Below, piece after piece: positions 25,487 through 33,668 of a stretch of DNA of 64,000 nucleotides. The notes under the pieces are model-generated. The model was given only the letters and a program-made list of their open reading frames with translations, had not been told where the DNA came from and made no database searches. A program made the translations under genes and the position numbers. The stretch's first letter is position 1. Every line of letters starts with the position of its first letter. Source of the stretch: Streptomyces sp. NRRL WC-3626 (lineage in GTDB: Bacteria; Actinomycetota; Actinomycetes; Streptomycetales; Streptomycetaceae); contig NZ_JOCA01000006.1 in the NCBI RefSeq assembly GCF_000718785.1, positions 62,001 through 126,000 on the forward strand. The letters run 5' to 3'.

Positions 25487-26912
25487 GGGACTCTCCCAGG
25501 TACTGCTCGGCGTGGCCGGCGATCAGATCGAGGACGGCGGTGATGTCGCGCGTCGTGGTCTCGGGGTTCAGCAGGGTGAACTTCAGGTAGTGGCGCCCGC
25601 CCACCTTGGTGCCGGCCACCACCGCGTCACCGGAGGCGAACAGCGCTTTGCGGGCGTAGAGGTTGGCCCGGTCGATGTGGGCGGGGTCGGTGACGGCGGC
25701 CGGGATGTAGCGGAAGACGAGCGTGGACAGGCTCGGCTCGACCACCACGTCGAAGCGGGGGTCGGCGGCGAGCAGCCGCCAGCCCTCGGCGGCCAGTTCG
25801 CACACCTCGTCGAAGAGCTGTCCGATGCCGTCGGCGCCCATCACCCGCAGGGTCATCCACAGCTTCAGCGCGTCGAAACGGCGGGTGGTCTGCAGGGACT
25901 TGTCCACCTGGTTGGGGATGCGCTCCTCCACCATCCGGCGCGGGTTGAGGTACTCCGCGTGGTAGGTGGCGTGCCGCAGGGTGGCCGCGTCGCGGACCAG
26001 GACGGCCGACGAACTCACGGGCTGGAAGAAGGACTTGTGGTAGTCGACCGTCACGGAGTCGGCGCGTTCGATGCCGGCGATGCGGTCCCGGTGCCTCAGC
26101 GAGGCGAGCAGGCCGCAGCCGTAGGCGGCGTCCACGTGCATCCAGGCGCCGTACCGCGCGCACAGTTCTGCGATACCCGGCAGCGGGTCGATGGAGCCGA
26201 AGTCGGTGGTGCCGGCGGTGGCGACGACGGCCATCGGGACGAGACCCTGCTCGGCGCAGCGCTCCAGTTCACGGGCGAGGGCGACGGTCCGCATCCGCTT
26301 GTCGTGGTCCACGGGTATGGACACGACGGCGTCCGGTCCGAGGCCGAGCAGTTTCGCGGACTTCTGCACGCTGAAGTGGCCGGCCTCGGAGGCGAAGACG
26401 CGCAGCTTCCCGAGATCCTCGGTCTTGGACTCCTCGCGGGCCAGGAGCAGTGCCTGGAGGTTGGACTGGGAGCCGCCGGAGGTGAACACGCCGTCGGCGG
26501 CCGGTCCGAGGCCGATACGGGCCGTCGTCCAGTCGATGAGCTTGCGCTCGATGAGGGTGCCGCCCGCGGACTGGTCCCAGGTGTCCAGGGAGGAGTTGAC
26601 GGCACAGAGCACGGCCTCGCCGAGTACGGCCGGGATGACGACCGGGCAGTTGAGGTGGGCGAGGTAGCGGGGGTGGTGGAAGTAGACGGCGTCCCGGAGG
26701 TAGACGTCCTCCAGTTCGTCCAGCGCGGCGGTGGTGTCGTACAGCGGCCGGTCGAGGTCGATGCCGTCGACGCGCGGGGAGAGTGCGTCGACGGTGACTC
26801 CGGTGAACGGCCGTTCGGTGGTGGCGATTCGGGCCGCCACCCGCTCGACTCCCAGGGTCACGGAGCTGCGGTAGTGCTCCGCGGTGGTGTCGTTGAGCAG
26901 GTGCGAGCGCAT
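25470..26912 (-). CDS. desA: Lysine decarboxylase DesA (PLP-dependent)
   Basis: The 480-residue group II decarboxylase begins the desferrioxamine pathway by making cadaverine. The PLP-lysine motif is [13 protein letters not shown] (Lys ~293). [19 protein letters not shown] and [12 protein letters not shown] provide phosphate and ring contacts. The ATG follows GGAGG by eight bases. The iron-box palindrome ends 41 bp upstream, so transcription of desABCD should be repressed by DmdR1-Fe2+ when iron is sufficient. Confidence 0.95.
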   Translation of the reverse strand: MRSHLLNDTTAEHYRSSVTLGVERVAARIATTERPFTGVTVDALSPRVDGIDLDRPLYDTTAALDELEDVYLRDAVYFHHPRYLAHLNCPVVIPAVLGEAVLCAVNSSLDTWDQSAGGTLIERKLIDWTTARIGLGPAADGVFTSGGSQSNLQALLLAREESKTEDLGKLRVFASEAGHFSVQKSAKLLGLGPDAVVSIPVDHDKRMRTVALARELERCAEQGLVPMAVVATAGTTDFGSIDPLPGIAELCARYGAWMHVDAAYGCGLLASLRHRDRIAGIERADSVTVDYHKSFFQPVSSSAVLVRDAATLRHATYHAEYLNPRRMVEERIPNQVDKSLQTTRRFDALKLWMTLRVMGADGIGQLFDEVCELAAEGWRLLAADPRFDVVVEPSLSTLVFRYIPAAVTDPAHIDRANLYARKALFASGDAVVAGTKVGGRHYLKFTLLNPETTTRDITAVLDLIAGHAEQYLGESLDRAS

Positions 26913-26953
26913 GTGGGGGTCCTCCGGTGGGGACGATCCGGTGCGGAAAGCCG

Positions 26954-26996
26954 ACGGCGTGTTACTTAGGTAAGCCTAACCTAAGTAACACGCCGT
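26954..26996. promoter_or_regulatory. Iron box (DmdR1-type) inside a 43-bp palindrome, desA promoter
   Basis: The core TTAGGTAAGCCTAACCTAA (26966-26984) reads on the other strand TTAGGTTAGGCTTACCTAA, one base from the DmdR1 consensus TTAGGTTAGGCTCACCTAA. The symmetry extends to 43 bp centred on 26975, with 20 of 21 pairs matching. It lies between the desE stop and the desA start. Confidence 0.95.
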
Positions 26997-27065
26997 GAAT
27001 CAAGCCCCTCCCGTGACCGTGATCACTCCTGTGCCGGAAGCGGTCGGGGCCGGGGGAGTCCGGGG

Positions 27066-28112
27066 TCAGCCGACCTTCTTGGCCTTCTCGATAGCCTCCG
27101 CCAGGTTGTCGAGCAGAGGCGTGCACTTGTCGTACGACAGGATCGGCTCCGGCGAACGGGCGATGACCTGGCCGGCCTTGACCGCCGGCAGCTTCTTCCA
27201 GGTCGCCTCGGTGACGTCGGCGGGCTGGATGGTCGAGGCGCGGTCGTCCATGATGATGACGTCGGCCGGGTACTTGTCGACGTTCTCCCAGCTCAGCGTC
27301 TCGAACCAGCCGCCGGTGTCCTTCTTCGCCTCCTCCGGGGGCTCCACGAGGTTCACGCCGAGGGCCTTGAAGTACTCCAGGTCGATGGAGTAGTTGGAGC
27401 CCGAGACGTAGAAGACGTCCTGCGCGGCGGAGCCGGCCAGCACCCGGATCTCCGGGCGGGCCTTGGCGGCCTTGCGCAGCCGCTCGGCGGCGGCCTCGAA
27501 CTTCTTCTTCGCCTCGACGTTCTTCGCGGACTTCAGGTCGGCGCCCAGCGACTCGGCCAGCTCCGCCATGCGCTGCAGCGGCTCCGGCATCTGACGGTCG
27601 TAGACGGAGACGGCCACGCTCGGGGCCAGCTTGGCGATCTTGTCCGCCGAGGCCAGCGGGACGTACCAGAGCGACCCGGCGTCGTCGAACGTCGTGCTGA
27701 TGAGCACCTCGGGCTGGAAGGCCGCGTACTGCTCGACGTTGAAGCTGTCGAACTTGTTGCCGAAGATCGTCAGCTTGCTCACGTCCATGTCACCGGCCTG
27801 GACGTCGGCCTTGCCGTCGGTCGTCCTGGTCGGGCCGAAGACGCCCTTCACCTCGATGCCGTAGTCGAACAGCGCGGCGGCGACACCGGTGAACGCGACG
27901 ATGTTCGTGGGCACCTTGTCGAGCTTCACCGTGGTGCCGCGGTCGTCCTTGAAGGACCAGGGGCCGGACTTCGCGGGATTCGTTCCCTTGTCCGCGCCGC
28001 TGTCTTTCGCGTCGCCGTCCCCGCAGGCCGCGAGTACGGCGCCGAGGCCGAGCGCTCCGCCCGCGGCCAGGATGCCGCGTCGGGTGAGGTGGGTGGCACG
28101 GGCATGGGACAT
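27066..28112 (-). CDS. desE: Ferric-siderophore-binding lipoprotein DesE
   Basis: The 348-residue solute-binding protein takes up ferrioxamine. The N-terminus combines a twin arginine (LTRRGILAAGG) with a lipobox LAA-C30, suggesting Tat export and lipid anchoring. The FecB/BtuF-like fold follows: a first lobe starting at FKDDRGTTVKLDKVPTNIVAF, a long linking helix, and a second lobe with ADVIIMDDRAS. It has its own iron box 50 bp upstream and forms a unit separate from desABCD. In S. coelicolor desF lies beside desE; it is absent here. Confidence 0.93.
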   Translation of the reverse strand: MSHARATHLTRRGILAAGGALGLGAVLAACGDGDAKDSGADKGTNPAKSGPWSFKDDRGTTVKLDKVPTNIVAFTGVAAALFDYGIEVKGVFGPTRTTDGKADVQAGDMDVSKLTIFGNKFDSFNVEQYAAFQPEVLISTTFDDAGSLWYVPLASADKIAKLAPSVAVSVYDRQMPEPLQRMAELAESLGADLKSAKNVEAKKKFEAAAERLRKAAKARPEIRVLAGSAAQDVFYVSGSNYSIDLEYFKALGVNLVEPPEEAKKDTGGWFETLSWENVDKYPADVIIMDDRASTIQPADVTEATWKKLPAVKAGQVIARSPEPILSYDKCTPLLDNLAEAIEKAKKVG

Positions 28113-28161
28113 GGCTACGCTGCTTTCGAACGGGGCGGATCACTCGCAGGAGAATTCGAAG

Positions 28162-28180
28162 GTAGGTTAGCCTAACCTCA
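28162..28180. promoter_or_regulatory. Iron box upstream of desE
   Basis: GTAGGTTAGCCTAACCTCA has a 15-bp perfect inner palindrome (AGGTTAG-C-CTAACCT). On the desE strand it matches 16 of 19 consensus iron-box positions. It is 50 bp before the desE ATG, a typical position for DmdR1 repression. Confidence 0.9.
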
Positions 28181-28252
28181 ATGGATGTCCAGGTGTGGGG
28201 CCGCTCACAGCCGGAAACGTGAGCTGTGCAGGTGGTTCCGCCACGGCATGAC

Positions 28253-28294
28253 GCGGGGCCCAACTCCCATGCGGGCATGGGAGTTGGGCCCCGC
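28253..28294. terminator. Perfect 20-bp hairpin terminator after the cell-wall cassette
   Basis: The arm 28253-28272 (GCGGGGCCCAACTCCCATGC) is exactly complementary to 28275-28294. It lies 22 bp past the stop of the Tat-exported protein gene and insulates desE from the operon upstream of it. Confidence 0.85.
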
Positions 28295-28315
28295 AGCCGG
28301 GCTGTGCGAAATCCC

Positions 28316-29074
28316 CTACGCGGCCGCCTGCTGCTTCCGGGCCAGGGACTTGGCGGCGCTGCGGCGCTTGTCGGACCGCACGTCCACCGGGCCGCCGGCG
28401 CCCTTCCCCGGCACCTTCTCCCAGCCGCGCAGCTTGCCGGCCACCTCGGCCAGCAGCGGGCTGCCCGGCTTCACGGCGAGGTAGAACAGCGACTCGTCGG
28501 GCTTCCTGTCGTCCCCGCCCCAGCGGACGACGCCCCCGAGCTCGGCGAGGATGTCGCGGATCACGAGCTGCTGGGGGGCGAAGAAGCCGCCCTTGACGCC
28601 GCTCGGGTAGTGACCGGGCCGGATCTGCACCGCGGTCCCGGACGCCTGGTTGGCCTCCGGCAGTGTGCGGCGCACCGTGTCCGGGCTGCGCCAGCCGACC
28701 ACGTCCCCTCTGCGGAGCTCGTCCACCTCGTAGTGGAACCGGCGGACGACATGGACCAGCACGGTCTCCACGTCACCGATCCGTACGGCGACACCCTCGA
28801 TGGGCGTACCGGGCACCGGGCGCGTCCACACGGCCCCGCCCTGGTCGGCGGCCAGCTCCATCTCCCAGCCGTTCGGGCCCTGTTTCCCGGAGCGGGTGCG
28901 CTCGCGGCGGGCCAGGGCGCGGCGGGCCGCCTCCCTGACGTGCTTCGGCTCGGCATACCGGCCGGCCGCGTAGGCGGGAGAGGCGAGGTATTCGGAGAAG
29001 GGCAGCGTGGCCGCTGCCGCGGCACCCGCGATCACTGCGGTCCGGGTGAGGAAGGTACGGCGGGAGGTTGTCAT
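28316..29074 (-). CDS. Tat-exported protein resembling M15/VanY peptidase without zinc ligands
   Basis: The 252-residue precursor starts MTTSRRTFLTRTAVIAG, a clear Tat signal, with cleavage near AYAA. The mature part ends in a region like D-Ala-D-Ala peptidases of the M15/VanY fold: NQASGTAVQIRPG where active enzymes have S-x-H-x-x-G-x-A-x-D, then a helix (QLVIRDILAEL) and VVRWGGDDRKPDESLFYLAV where they have WGGDW...D-x-x-H-F. The two His and the Asp that bind zinc are replaced by Gln, Gln and Leu or Phe. The protein may bind cell wall without cutting it. The family match is by eye. Its ATG overlaps the stop of the membrane-protein gene. Confidence 0.6.
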   Translation of the reverse strand: MTTSRRTFLTRTAVIAGAAAAATLPFSEYLASPAYAAGRYAEPKHVREAARRALARRERTRSGKQGPNGWEMELAADQGGAVWTRPVPGTPIEGVAVRIGDVETVLVHVVRRFHYEVDELRRGDVVGWRSPDTVRRTLPEANQASGTAVQIRPGHYPSGVKGGFFAPQQLVIRDILAELGGVVRWGGDDRKPDESLFYLAVKPGSPLLAEVAGKLRGWEKVPGKGAGGPVDVRSDKRRSAAKSLARKQQAAA

Positions 29075-29562
29075 GTACGCCTTGTCTCTCTCTTGAAGTC
29101 CCGGGTGGCCCGGCGTTCGGATTCCAGCAGGCTGAAGCCGCCCATCGCGACGGCCGTGAAGGCGAGAGCGCCCGCCGCGGGATTGAGGTAGCCGGGCACG
29201 CCCGTCGAATAGGTGGTGCCGCTCCTGACGTGGCAACCGAGACCGAGCGGGATGTACGTGGGCCGGTAGGAGTCGATCTCCATGACGTGCGCCGGTCCCA
29301 CCGCCTCCTTGCACGCGAGGTCCCGCCTCGTCTCGTCCAGTGTCAGCAGGTGCAGGGCACCCCATACGTACAGGCACGCCGCGCCGGCGCCCGCGAGGGC
29401 GGCGCACGAGCGCAGCACCACCAGCGGGCCCGCGCGCCGGACACCGTGGCGGGCGAGCGTCGTACAGCCGTAGACCGCCAGAGCGGCGGCCACCGCCAGA
29501 CCGACGAGGAGGACGAGAAGCAGGACCAGCGGATTGTGTCCCGCGTACGGATCGGTTTCCAC
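29071..29562 (-). CDS. Small integral membrane protein of the cell-wall cassette
   Basis: About 163 residues from a GTG that follows AGGAG, eight bases after the stop of the large hydrolase gene. Hydrophobic segments are residues ~12-33 (LVLLLVLLVGLAVAAALAVYG), ~45-66 (GPLVVLRSCAALAGAGAACLYVWGA) and ~130-148 (AAGALAFTAVAMGGFSLL). Between TM2 and TM3 lies a ~60-residue loop with two Cys (DLACKEAV and LGLGCHV) that could form a disulfide outside the cell. The C-terminus is basic. I do not recognise the family. A membrane partner or export aid for its neighbours is possible but unproven. Confidence 0.65.
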   Translation of the reverse strand: METDPYAGHNPLVLLLVLLVGLAVAAALAVYGCTTLARHGVRRAGPLVVLRSCAALAGAGAACLYVWGALHLLTLDETRRDLACKEAVGPAHVMEIDSYRPTYIPLGLGCHVRSGTTYSTGVPGYLNPAAGALAFTAVAMGGFSLLESERRATRDFKRETRRT

Positions 29563-29569
29563 GATGCTC

Positions 29570-31816
29570 CTAGTACATCCGGGAGAGTCCGTCGTACTTC
29601 TCGAAGAGCTGGTAGAGCGCCATGCGCTTGGTGGCGTGCGCCTCGGCCTCGTCACCCCAGCCCTGGTAGCGACGCAGGACCTCGAAGATCTCCTTCTGGG
29701 TGTAGTCCAGTCTCATGGACCGCAGCACGGTCTCGCCGCCGGGGCCGTTGTTGCCGCCGGGCTTGCCGCCCGCGTCCCACAGGTGGATGAGGGACACGGT
29801 CCGGACCGAGTAGGCGTTCTCCTGGTTGATCTTGTGCCACATCGTCCAGATGTCGGCGTCCTTGGCCGGGTCGAGGACGGTGCCGGTGGCCAGGCCCTTG
29901 CCGATGCAGTAGTTCCACGCCCGGATGCCGACGTCACCGCTGATCTGCGCGATACCGGTGGAGGAGTCCCGCACCGGTGATATGTCGTCACCCCCGACGC
30001 CGGTGTGGTAGTAGGTCACGGCGGCGTCCACGCCCAGGTCGATCACGTCGTAGTGGCGCATCTCCCAGTAGGCCGACGTCTGGATCAGCGCCTTGCGCAT
30101 GTTGTACGTGTGCGACAGGGACGTGATCAGATCGTCGTGCGCCATGATCGTCTCGAGGCACTCGGTGTGCGTGAAGATGCGGCTGGAGTCCGAGTCCGGG
30201 AACCCGATCGACTTCATGTACGTACTGATGTCGGTGTGCATCGCCTGGTAGTACGACGTGAAGTCGAACGCCACGTCGGGCTCGTCGTCCAGGCGTGAGG
30301 GGTTGAAGGAGCCCTCGCCGATGTCGCGGCCCGAGGCGATGTTGTGGTCGATGTTGATGGCGCCGTCGCCGGAGCCGACGGTCCGGGTGACGACCTGGTC
30401 GTAGGCCCAGTTCGCGGGCAGCGGGTAGCCGTAGTTGCCGGAGAAGCCGCTGGACATGTCGGAGACGAAGCTCGCCGTGGCGTGGCCCGCGTCGGACACC
30501 CGGATGCACACGTTGCGCGGCCCGTAGACACCGATGCGGTAGGGGTTGCCGGACAGCGCCATGGCGTCCTCGACCCCCTTGAAGTAGGGCAGGATGTCGT
30601 CGGTGACCTCGTAGTCGTAGGCGTCGAAGTCGACCGCGAAGAAGATACGGGCACCGTTCTTGAAGCCGTGGCGCTGGGCGGCGGAGACGGCGGCGAGACC
30701 GTCCGCGTTCCCGGCGGGGTAGTTGAACCCCTCGGCGTCCCGGCCGTAGGTCTGCCAGATCGGGAAGCAGCGCAGCCCGTTGTCGGCGAGGGTCTGGAGC
30801 TCGCCGGCCTGGATCTCCTTCTCCAGCGGGGCACCGCCCGTGGGGTTGATCAGATAACGGCCGACGTACTTGATGCCCTCGGCCTTGAGCGTCGCCGCAC
30901 GGGCCGGGGTGACCTTGGTGACGCCGTCGCAGGCCTCCCCCCGGCGGTTCTGGTCGCCGTACGACACCAGGAGCGACGCCCACGTGGAGTAGTCGCCCCG
31001 GCCGGTGACCGGGAGCTTCACGAACGCCTGGAACGCGGCGGTCTCGCTCGCGACCGTGCTGTCGAAGACGGAGGTGAACGGTGTCGCCGCACGCTGGTTG
31101 AGGATCAGCGCGCCGCTGTACAGCTGCGCCCAGGTGCCGGAGGAGCCCTCGGACAGCGTGTGGTCCGCCAGACCCGCCTTCGTTCCCGGCCCGAAGTTGC
31201 CGTTGGCGACACCGTCGGCCATGCCGAGCTCGTACTGGATGGCGTACAGCATGGACGAGGCCACGGTCCGGGAGTGGTGGCCGTCGCACGGCACGATGAA
31301 GAAGTCCTGGCGGCCGATGTACCGGCCGTTCAGCCACTGCTGGATCTGGCGGATCTTCGAACTGCCGCCGTTCACCGTGACATAGGGGTCCATGTTGAGG
31401 AGCCCCTTGACCACCTTGGGATAGAGGCTGCCGGAGTCCGGGAACGCCGCCGAGACGCCCATGTCGCTCATCATCGTGCTCACCGAGGCGGCCACCCGGG
31501 AGTTGTACTTTCCGTCGATCTCACCGCCGTCGTACCCCTTGCAGTAAAGGGCGGACTGGATGATCCGGGCGAAATTCGCGGATGGAACGGTGCCGTCGTT
31601 CAGTACCGGGTATTTCGACTGCAGGGTACTCAGGGTGGTGGGGCCGAAACTGTTGGAAAGTGAGCTGATGCCCAATTCGAGCTGGAGGGCTCGCGTGAGC
31701 GCGTACATCACGGTCCAGCTCGTCTGGCCGTTCTCCTCCAGTGGGGAGATGCCCAGCATATTGGGATAGGTCGTGTTGATGAACCGCTGGGCACGGAGCA
31801 CCATCTCGTCGGCCAT
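29570..31816 (-). CDS. Large DUF1906 (GH25-like) hydrolase with peptidoglycan-binding-like repeats, no signal peptide
   Basis: The 748-residue protein starts MADEMVLRAQRFINTTYPNM. Two ~130-residue repeats at the N-terminus resemble peptidoglycan-binding domains (QLELGISSLSNSFGPTTLSTLQ and QYELGMADGVANGNFGPGTKAGL share the helix-NFGPxT pattern). Residues ~300-500 form a DUF1906/Rv2525c-like TIM barrel (KVTPARAATLKAEGIKYVGRYL, IFFAVDFDAYDYEVTDD, RIGVYGPRNVC). The last ~240 residues (FTSYYQAMHTDISTYMKSIGF to GLSRMY) are of unknown fold. There is no Sec, Tat or lipoprotein signal. It probably binds or cuts cell-wall glycan after unconventional release. It is first in the three-gene run and divergent from a LuxR-type HTH gene. 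Confidence 0.8.
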   Translation of the reverse strand: MADEMVLRAQRFINTTYPNMLGISPLEENGQTSWTVMYALTRALQLELGISSLSNSFGPTTLSTLQSKYPVLNDGTVPSANFARIIQSALYCKGYDGGEIDGKYNSRVAASVSTMMSDMGVSAAFPDSGSLYPKVVKGLLNMDPYVTVNGGSSKIRQIQQWLNGRYIGRQDFFIVPCDGHHSRTVASSMLYAIQYELGMADGVANGNFGPGTKAGLADHTLSEGSSGTWAQLYSGALILNQRAATPFTSVFDSTVASETAAFQAFVKLPVTGRGDYSTWASLLVSYGDQNRRGEACDGVTKVTPARAATLKAEGIKYVGRYLINPTGGAPLEKEIQAGELQTLADNGLRCFPIWQTYGRDAEGFNYPAGNADGLAAVSAAQRHGFKNGARIFFAVDFDAYDYEVTDDILPYFKGVEDAMALSGNPYRIGVYGPRNVCIRVSDAGHATASFVSDMSSGFSGNYGYPLPANWAYDQVVTRTVGSGDGAINIDHNIASGRDIGEGSFNPSRLDDEPDVAFDFTSYYQAMHTDISTYMKSIGFPDSDSSRIFTHTECLETIMAHDDLITSLSHTYNMRKALIQTSAYWEMRHYDVIDLGVDAAVTYYHTGVGGDDISPVRDSSTGIAQISGDVGIRAWNYCIGKGLATGTVLDPAKDADIWTMWHKINQENAYSVRTVSLIHLWDAGGKPGGNNGPGGETVLRSMRLDYTQKEIFEVLRRYQGWGDEAEAHATKRMALYQLFEKYDGLSRMY

Positions 31817-32124
31817 GGACGACTCTCTTTCGCCGGGGAACGTCGCGGCAACTGCCGGTCAACAGGGACACGTTAGGGACGTCGACGGCGTGGTGACAGG
31901 CACCCTTTCCCTGGTCAACCGGGCAAAGGGTGCGAACGTGAAGGCGTATTTACGCCTTTCCTTCCCCCGGGGGCGAGATGGTGCGGGCGCCAATGGCGCA
32001 TTGACTCCGGGAGTGCGGGAAGCGGCCGGCGCCGATATCCGTGGCACTCCGGATGATCAAGGGCATAGGGTGCCGTGAGGGCTGCCCAAAAGGCGGCACC
32101 GGTTCCGTTTCATGGGAGTTTCGG
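31817..32124. promoter_or_regulatory. Divergent control region with two inverted repeats
   Basis: This 308-bp AT-richer gap separates the DUF1906 operon from the small LuxR-type gene. It contains a bulged inverted repeat at 31900-31933 (GCACCCTTTCCC with GGGCAAAGGGTGC) and the palindrome AAGGCGTA-TT-TACGCCTT at 31941-31958. Both are good operator candidates; otherwise nothing is recognisable. Confidence 0.6.
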
Positions 32125-32382
32125 GTGACCCGGGCAACGACGTTGAGCCAGACGGATCGTGACATCGTGCGGCTGCTGTACCAGGGGCTGGGGGACGCGG
32201 CGATCGGCCGTCGTCTGGGACTCGGCCACCGGACCGTGCAGCGGCGTGTCCAGCAGTTGATGAGACGCTGGGAGGCTCCGGGACGGGTCGCGCTGGGAGC
32301 CAGGGCGCAGGAACTCGGCCTCTTCGACGACCGGGAGAGCGGGCAACGGCACGGGGGTGCCGGGCCGTCGGTCGCGGCCTGA
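32125..32382 (+). CDS. Stand-alone LuxR-type helix-turn-helix protein (85 aa)
   Basis: The start is a GTG seven bases after GGAG. The protein is almost entirely a LuxR/NarL DNA-binding domain: LSQTDRDIVRLLYQGLGDAAIGRRLGLGHRTVQRRVQQLMRRW, with the usual recognition helix RTVQRRV. There is no receiver or ligand domain, so activity may be set by amount or by a partner. The tail (ESGQRHGGAGPSVAA) is disordered. Its divergence from the DUF1906 operon across a palindrome-bearing gap makes it the likely local regulator. Confidence 0.75.
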   Translation: MTRATTLSQTDRDIVRLLYQGLGDAAIGRRLGLGHRTVQRRVQQLMRRWEAPGRVALGARAQELGLFDDRESGQRHGGAGPSVAA

Positions 32383-32388
32383 GACAGC

Positions 32389-32425
32389 GGGACGCGGGCC
32401 GGAGTTCGTCTCCGGCCCGCGTCCC
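32389..32425. terminator. Bidirectional terminator between HTH gene and acyl-CoA dehydrogenase
   Basis: GGGACGCGGGCCGGA at 32389-32403 pairs exactly with TCCGGCCCGCGTCCC at 32411-32425 (15-bp stem, 7-nt loop). A second GC hairpin (CGGCGCCGG/CCGGCGCCG, 32463-32489) follows, so the two convergent units are strongly insulated. Confidence 0.8.
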
Positions 32426-32501
32426 GAAAGCGATGGTTCGTCGCGTGCGCGCGACATCACGGCGGCGCCGGCGGTTCACACCGGCGCCGGCCGTGAACGG
32501 C

Positions 32502-33662
32502 TCAGCCCGTCAGCCCCAGTTCCCTCGCGATCAGCATCCGCTGGACCTCGCTCGTGCCCTCGCCGATCTCCAGGATCTTGGAGTCGCGCCACATACGGGC
32601 CACCGGGTACTCGTTCATGAAGCCGTAGCCGCCGTGGACCTGTGTGGCGTCACGGGCGTTGTCCACGGCCACCGTGGACGAGTACAGCTTCGCCAGCGCC
32701 GCCTCCTTCTTGAACGGCTCCCCGGCCACCAGCCGGCTCGCCGCGTCCCGCCAGGCGAGCCGGGCCGTGTGCGCCTTCATCTCCATGTCGGCGATCTTGA
32801 ACTGGATCGCCTGGTTCGCGCCGATCGGACGGCCGAAGGCGTGCCGCTCCTTCGCGTACTTCACCGACTCGTCCACACAGCCCTGTGCGAGACCCGTGCC
32901 CAGCGCCGCTATGGCGATCCGGCCCTCGTCCAGGATGCGCAGGAACTGCGCGTAGCCGCGCCCCTCCTCGCCCAGCAGGTTGGCGGCCGGGACCCGCACG
33001 TCCTGGAAGGACAGCTCCCGCGTGTCCGACGCGTTCCAGCCGACCTTCGAGTACGGGGCCGCCACCGTGAACCCCGGCGTCCCGGACGGCACGATGATCG
33101 CCGAGATCAGCGGCCTGCCGTCGGGCTTGCGACCCGTCACCGCCGTGACCGTGACCAGGCCGGTGATGTCCGTGCCCGAGTTGGTGATGAAGCACTTCGT
33201 GCCGTTGACGACCCACTCGTCCGTGGCCTCGTCCAGCCGGGCCGTCGTACGGGTCGCCCCCGCGTCACTGCCGCCGTCCGGCTCCGTCAGCCCGAACGCG
33301 CCCAGGATCTCGCCGGAGCACAGCCGGGGCAGCCACGCGCGCTTCTGCTCCTCGGTGCCGAAGAGATGGACCGGCATCGCGCCCAGCGACACCCCCGCCT
33401 CCAGGGTGATCGCCACCGAGGAGTCGACCCGCGCCAGCTCCTCCAGGGCCACGCCGAGGGCGAAGTAGTCGCCGCCCATGCCGCCGTACTCCTCCGGGAA
33501 CGGCAGCCCGAACAGCCCCATGCGGCCCATCTCCCGCACGATCTCGTACGGGAACTCGTGCCGCTCGTAGAAGTCGCCGATCTTCGGCGCCACCACATCG
33601 TGCGCGAACTCCTCGACCGTGCGGCGGAGTTCTTCCAGTTCGGGGGAGAGCTTGTGGTCCAT
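32502..33662 (-). CDS. Acyl-CoA dehydrogenase, probably isovaleryl-CoA dehydrogenase
   Basis: The 386-residue flavoprotein begins MDHKLSPELEELRRTVEEFA. Family signatures are GAFGLTEPDGGSDAGATRTTA (FAD/substrate), SFQDVRVPAANLLGEEGRGY, and the C-terminal QVHGGYGFMNEYPVARMWRDSKILEIGEGTSEVQRMLI. Position with an HMG-CoA lyase and a biotin carboxylase pair points to oxidation of isovaleryl-CoA to 3-methylcrotonyl-CoA in leucine breakdown. Sequence alone does not exclude other branched-chain acyl-CoAs. It starts 6 bp after the lyase stop and is last in the operon. Confidence 0.88.
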   Translation of the reverse strand: MDHKLSPELEELRRTVEEFAHDVVAPKIGDFYERHEFPYEIVREMGRMGLFGLPFPEEYGGMGGDYFALGVALEELARVDSSVAITLEAGVSLGAMPVHLFGTEEQKRAWLPRLCSGEILGAFGLTEPDGGSDAGATRTTARLDEATDEWVVNGTKCFITNSGTDITGLVTVTAVTGRKPDGRPLISAIIVPSGTPGFTVAAPYSKVGWNASDTRELSFQDVRVPAANLLGEEGRGYAQFLRILDEGRIAIAALGTGLAQGCVDESVKYAKERHAFGRPIGANQAIQFKIADMEMKAHTARLAWRDAASRLVAGEPFKKEAALAKLYSSTVAVDNARDATQVHGGYGFMNEYPVARMWRDSKILEIGEGTSEVQRMLIARELGLTG

Positions 33663-33668
33663 GGTCGG

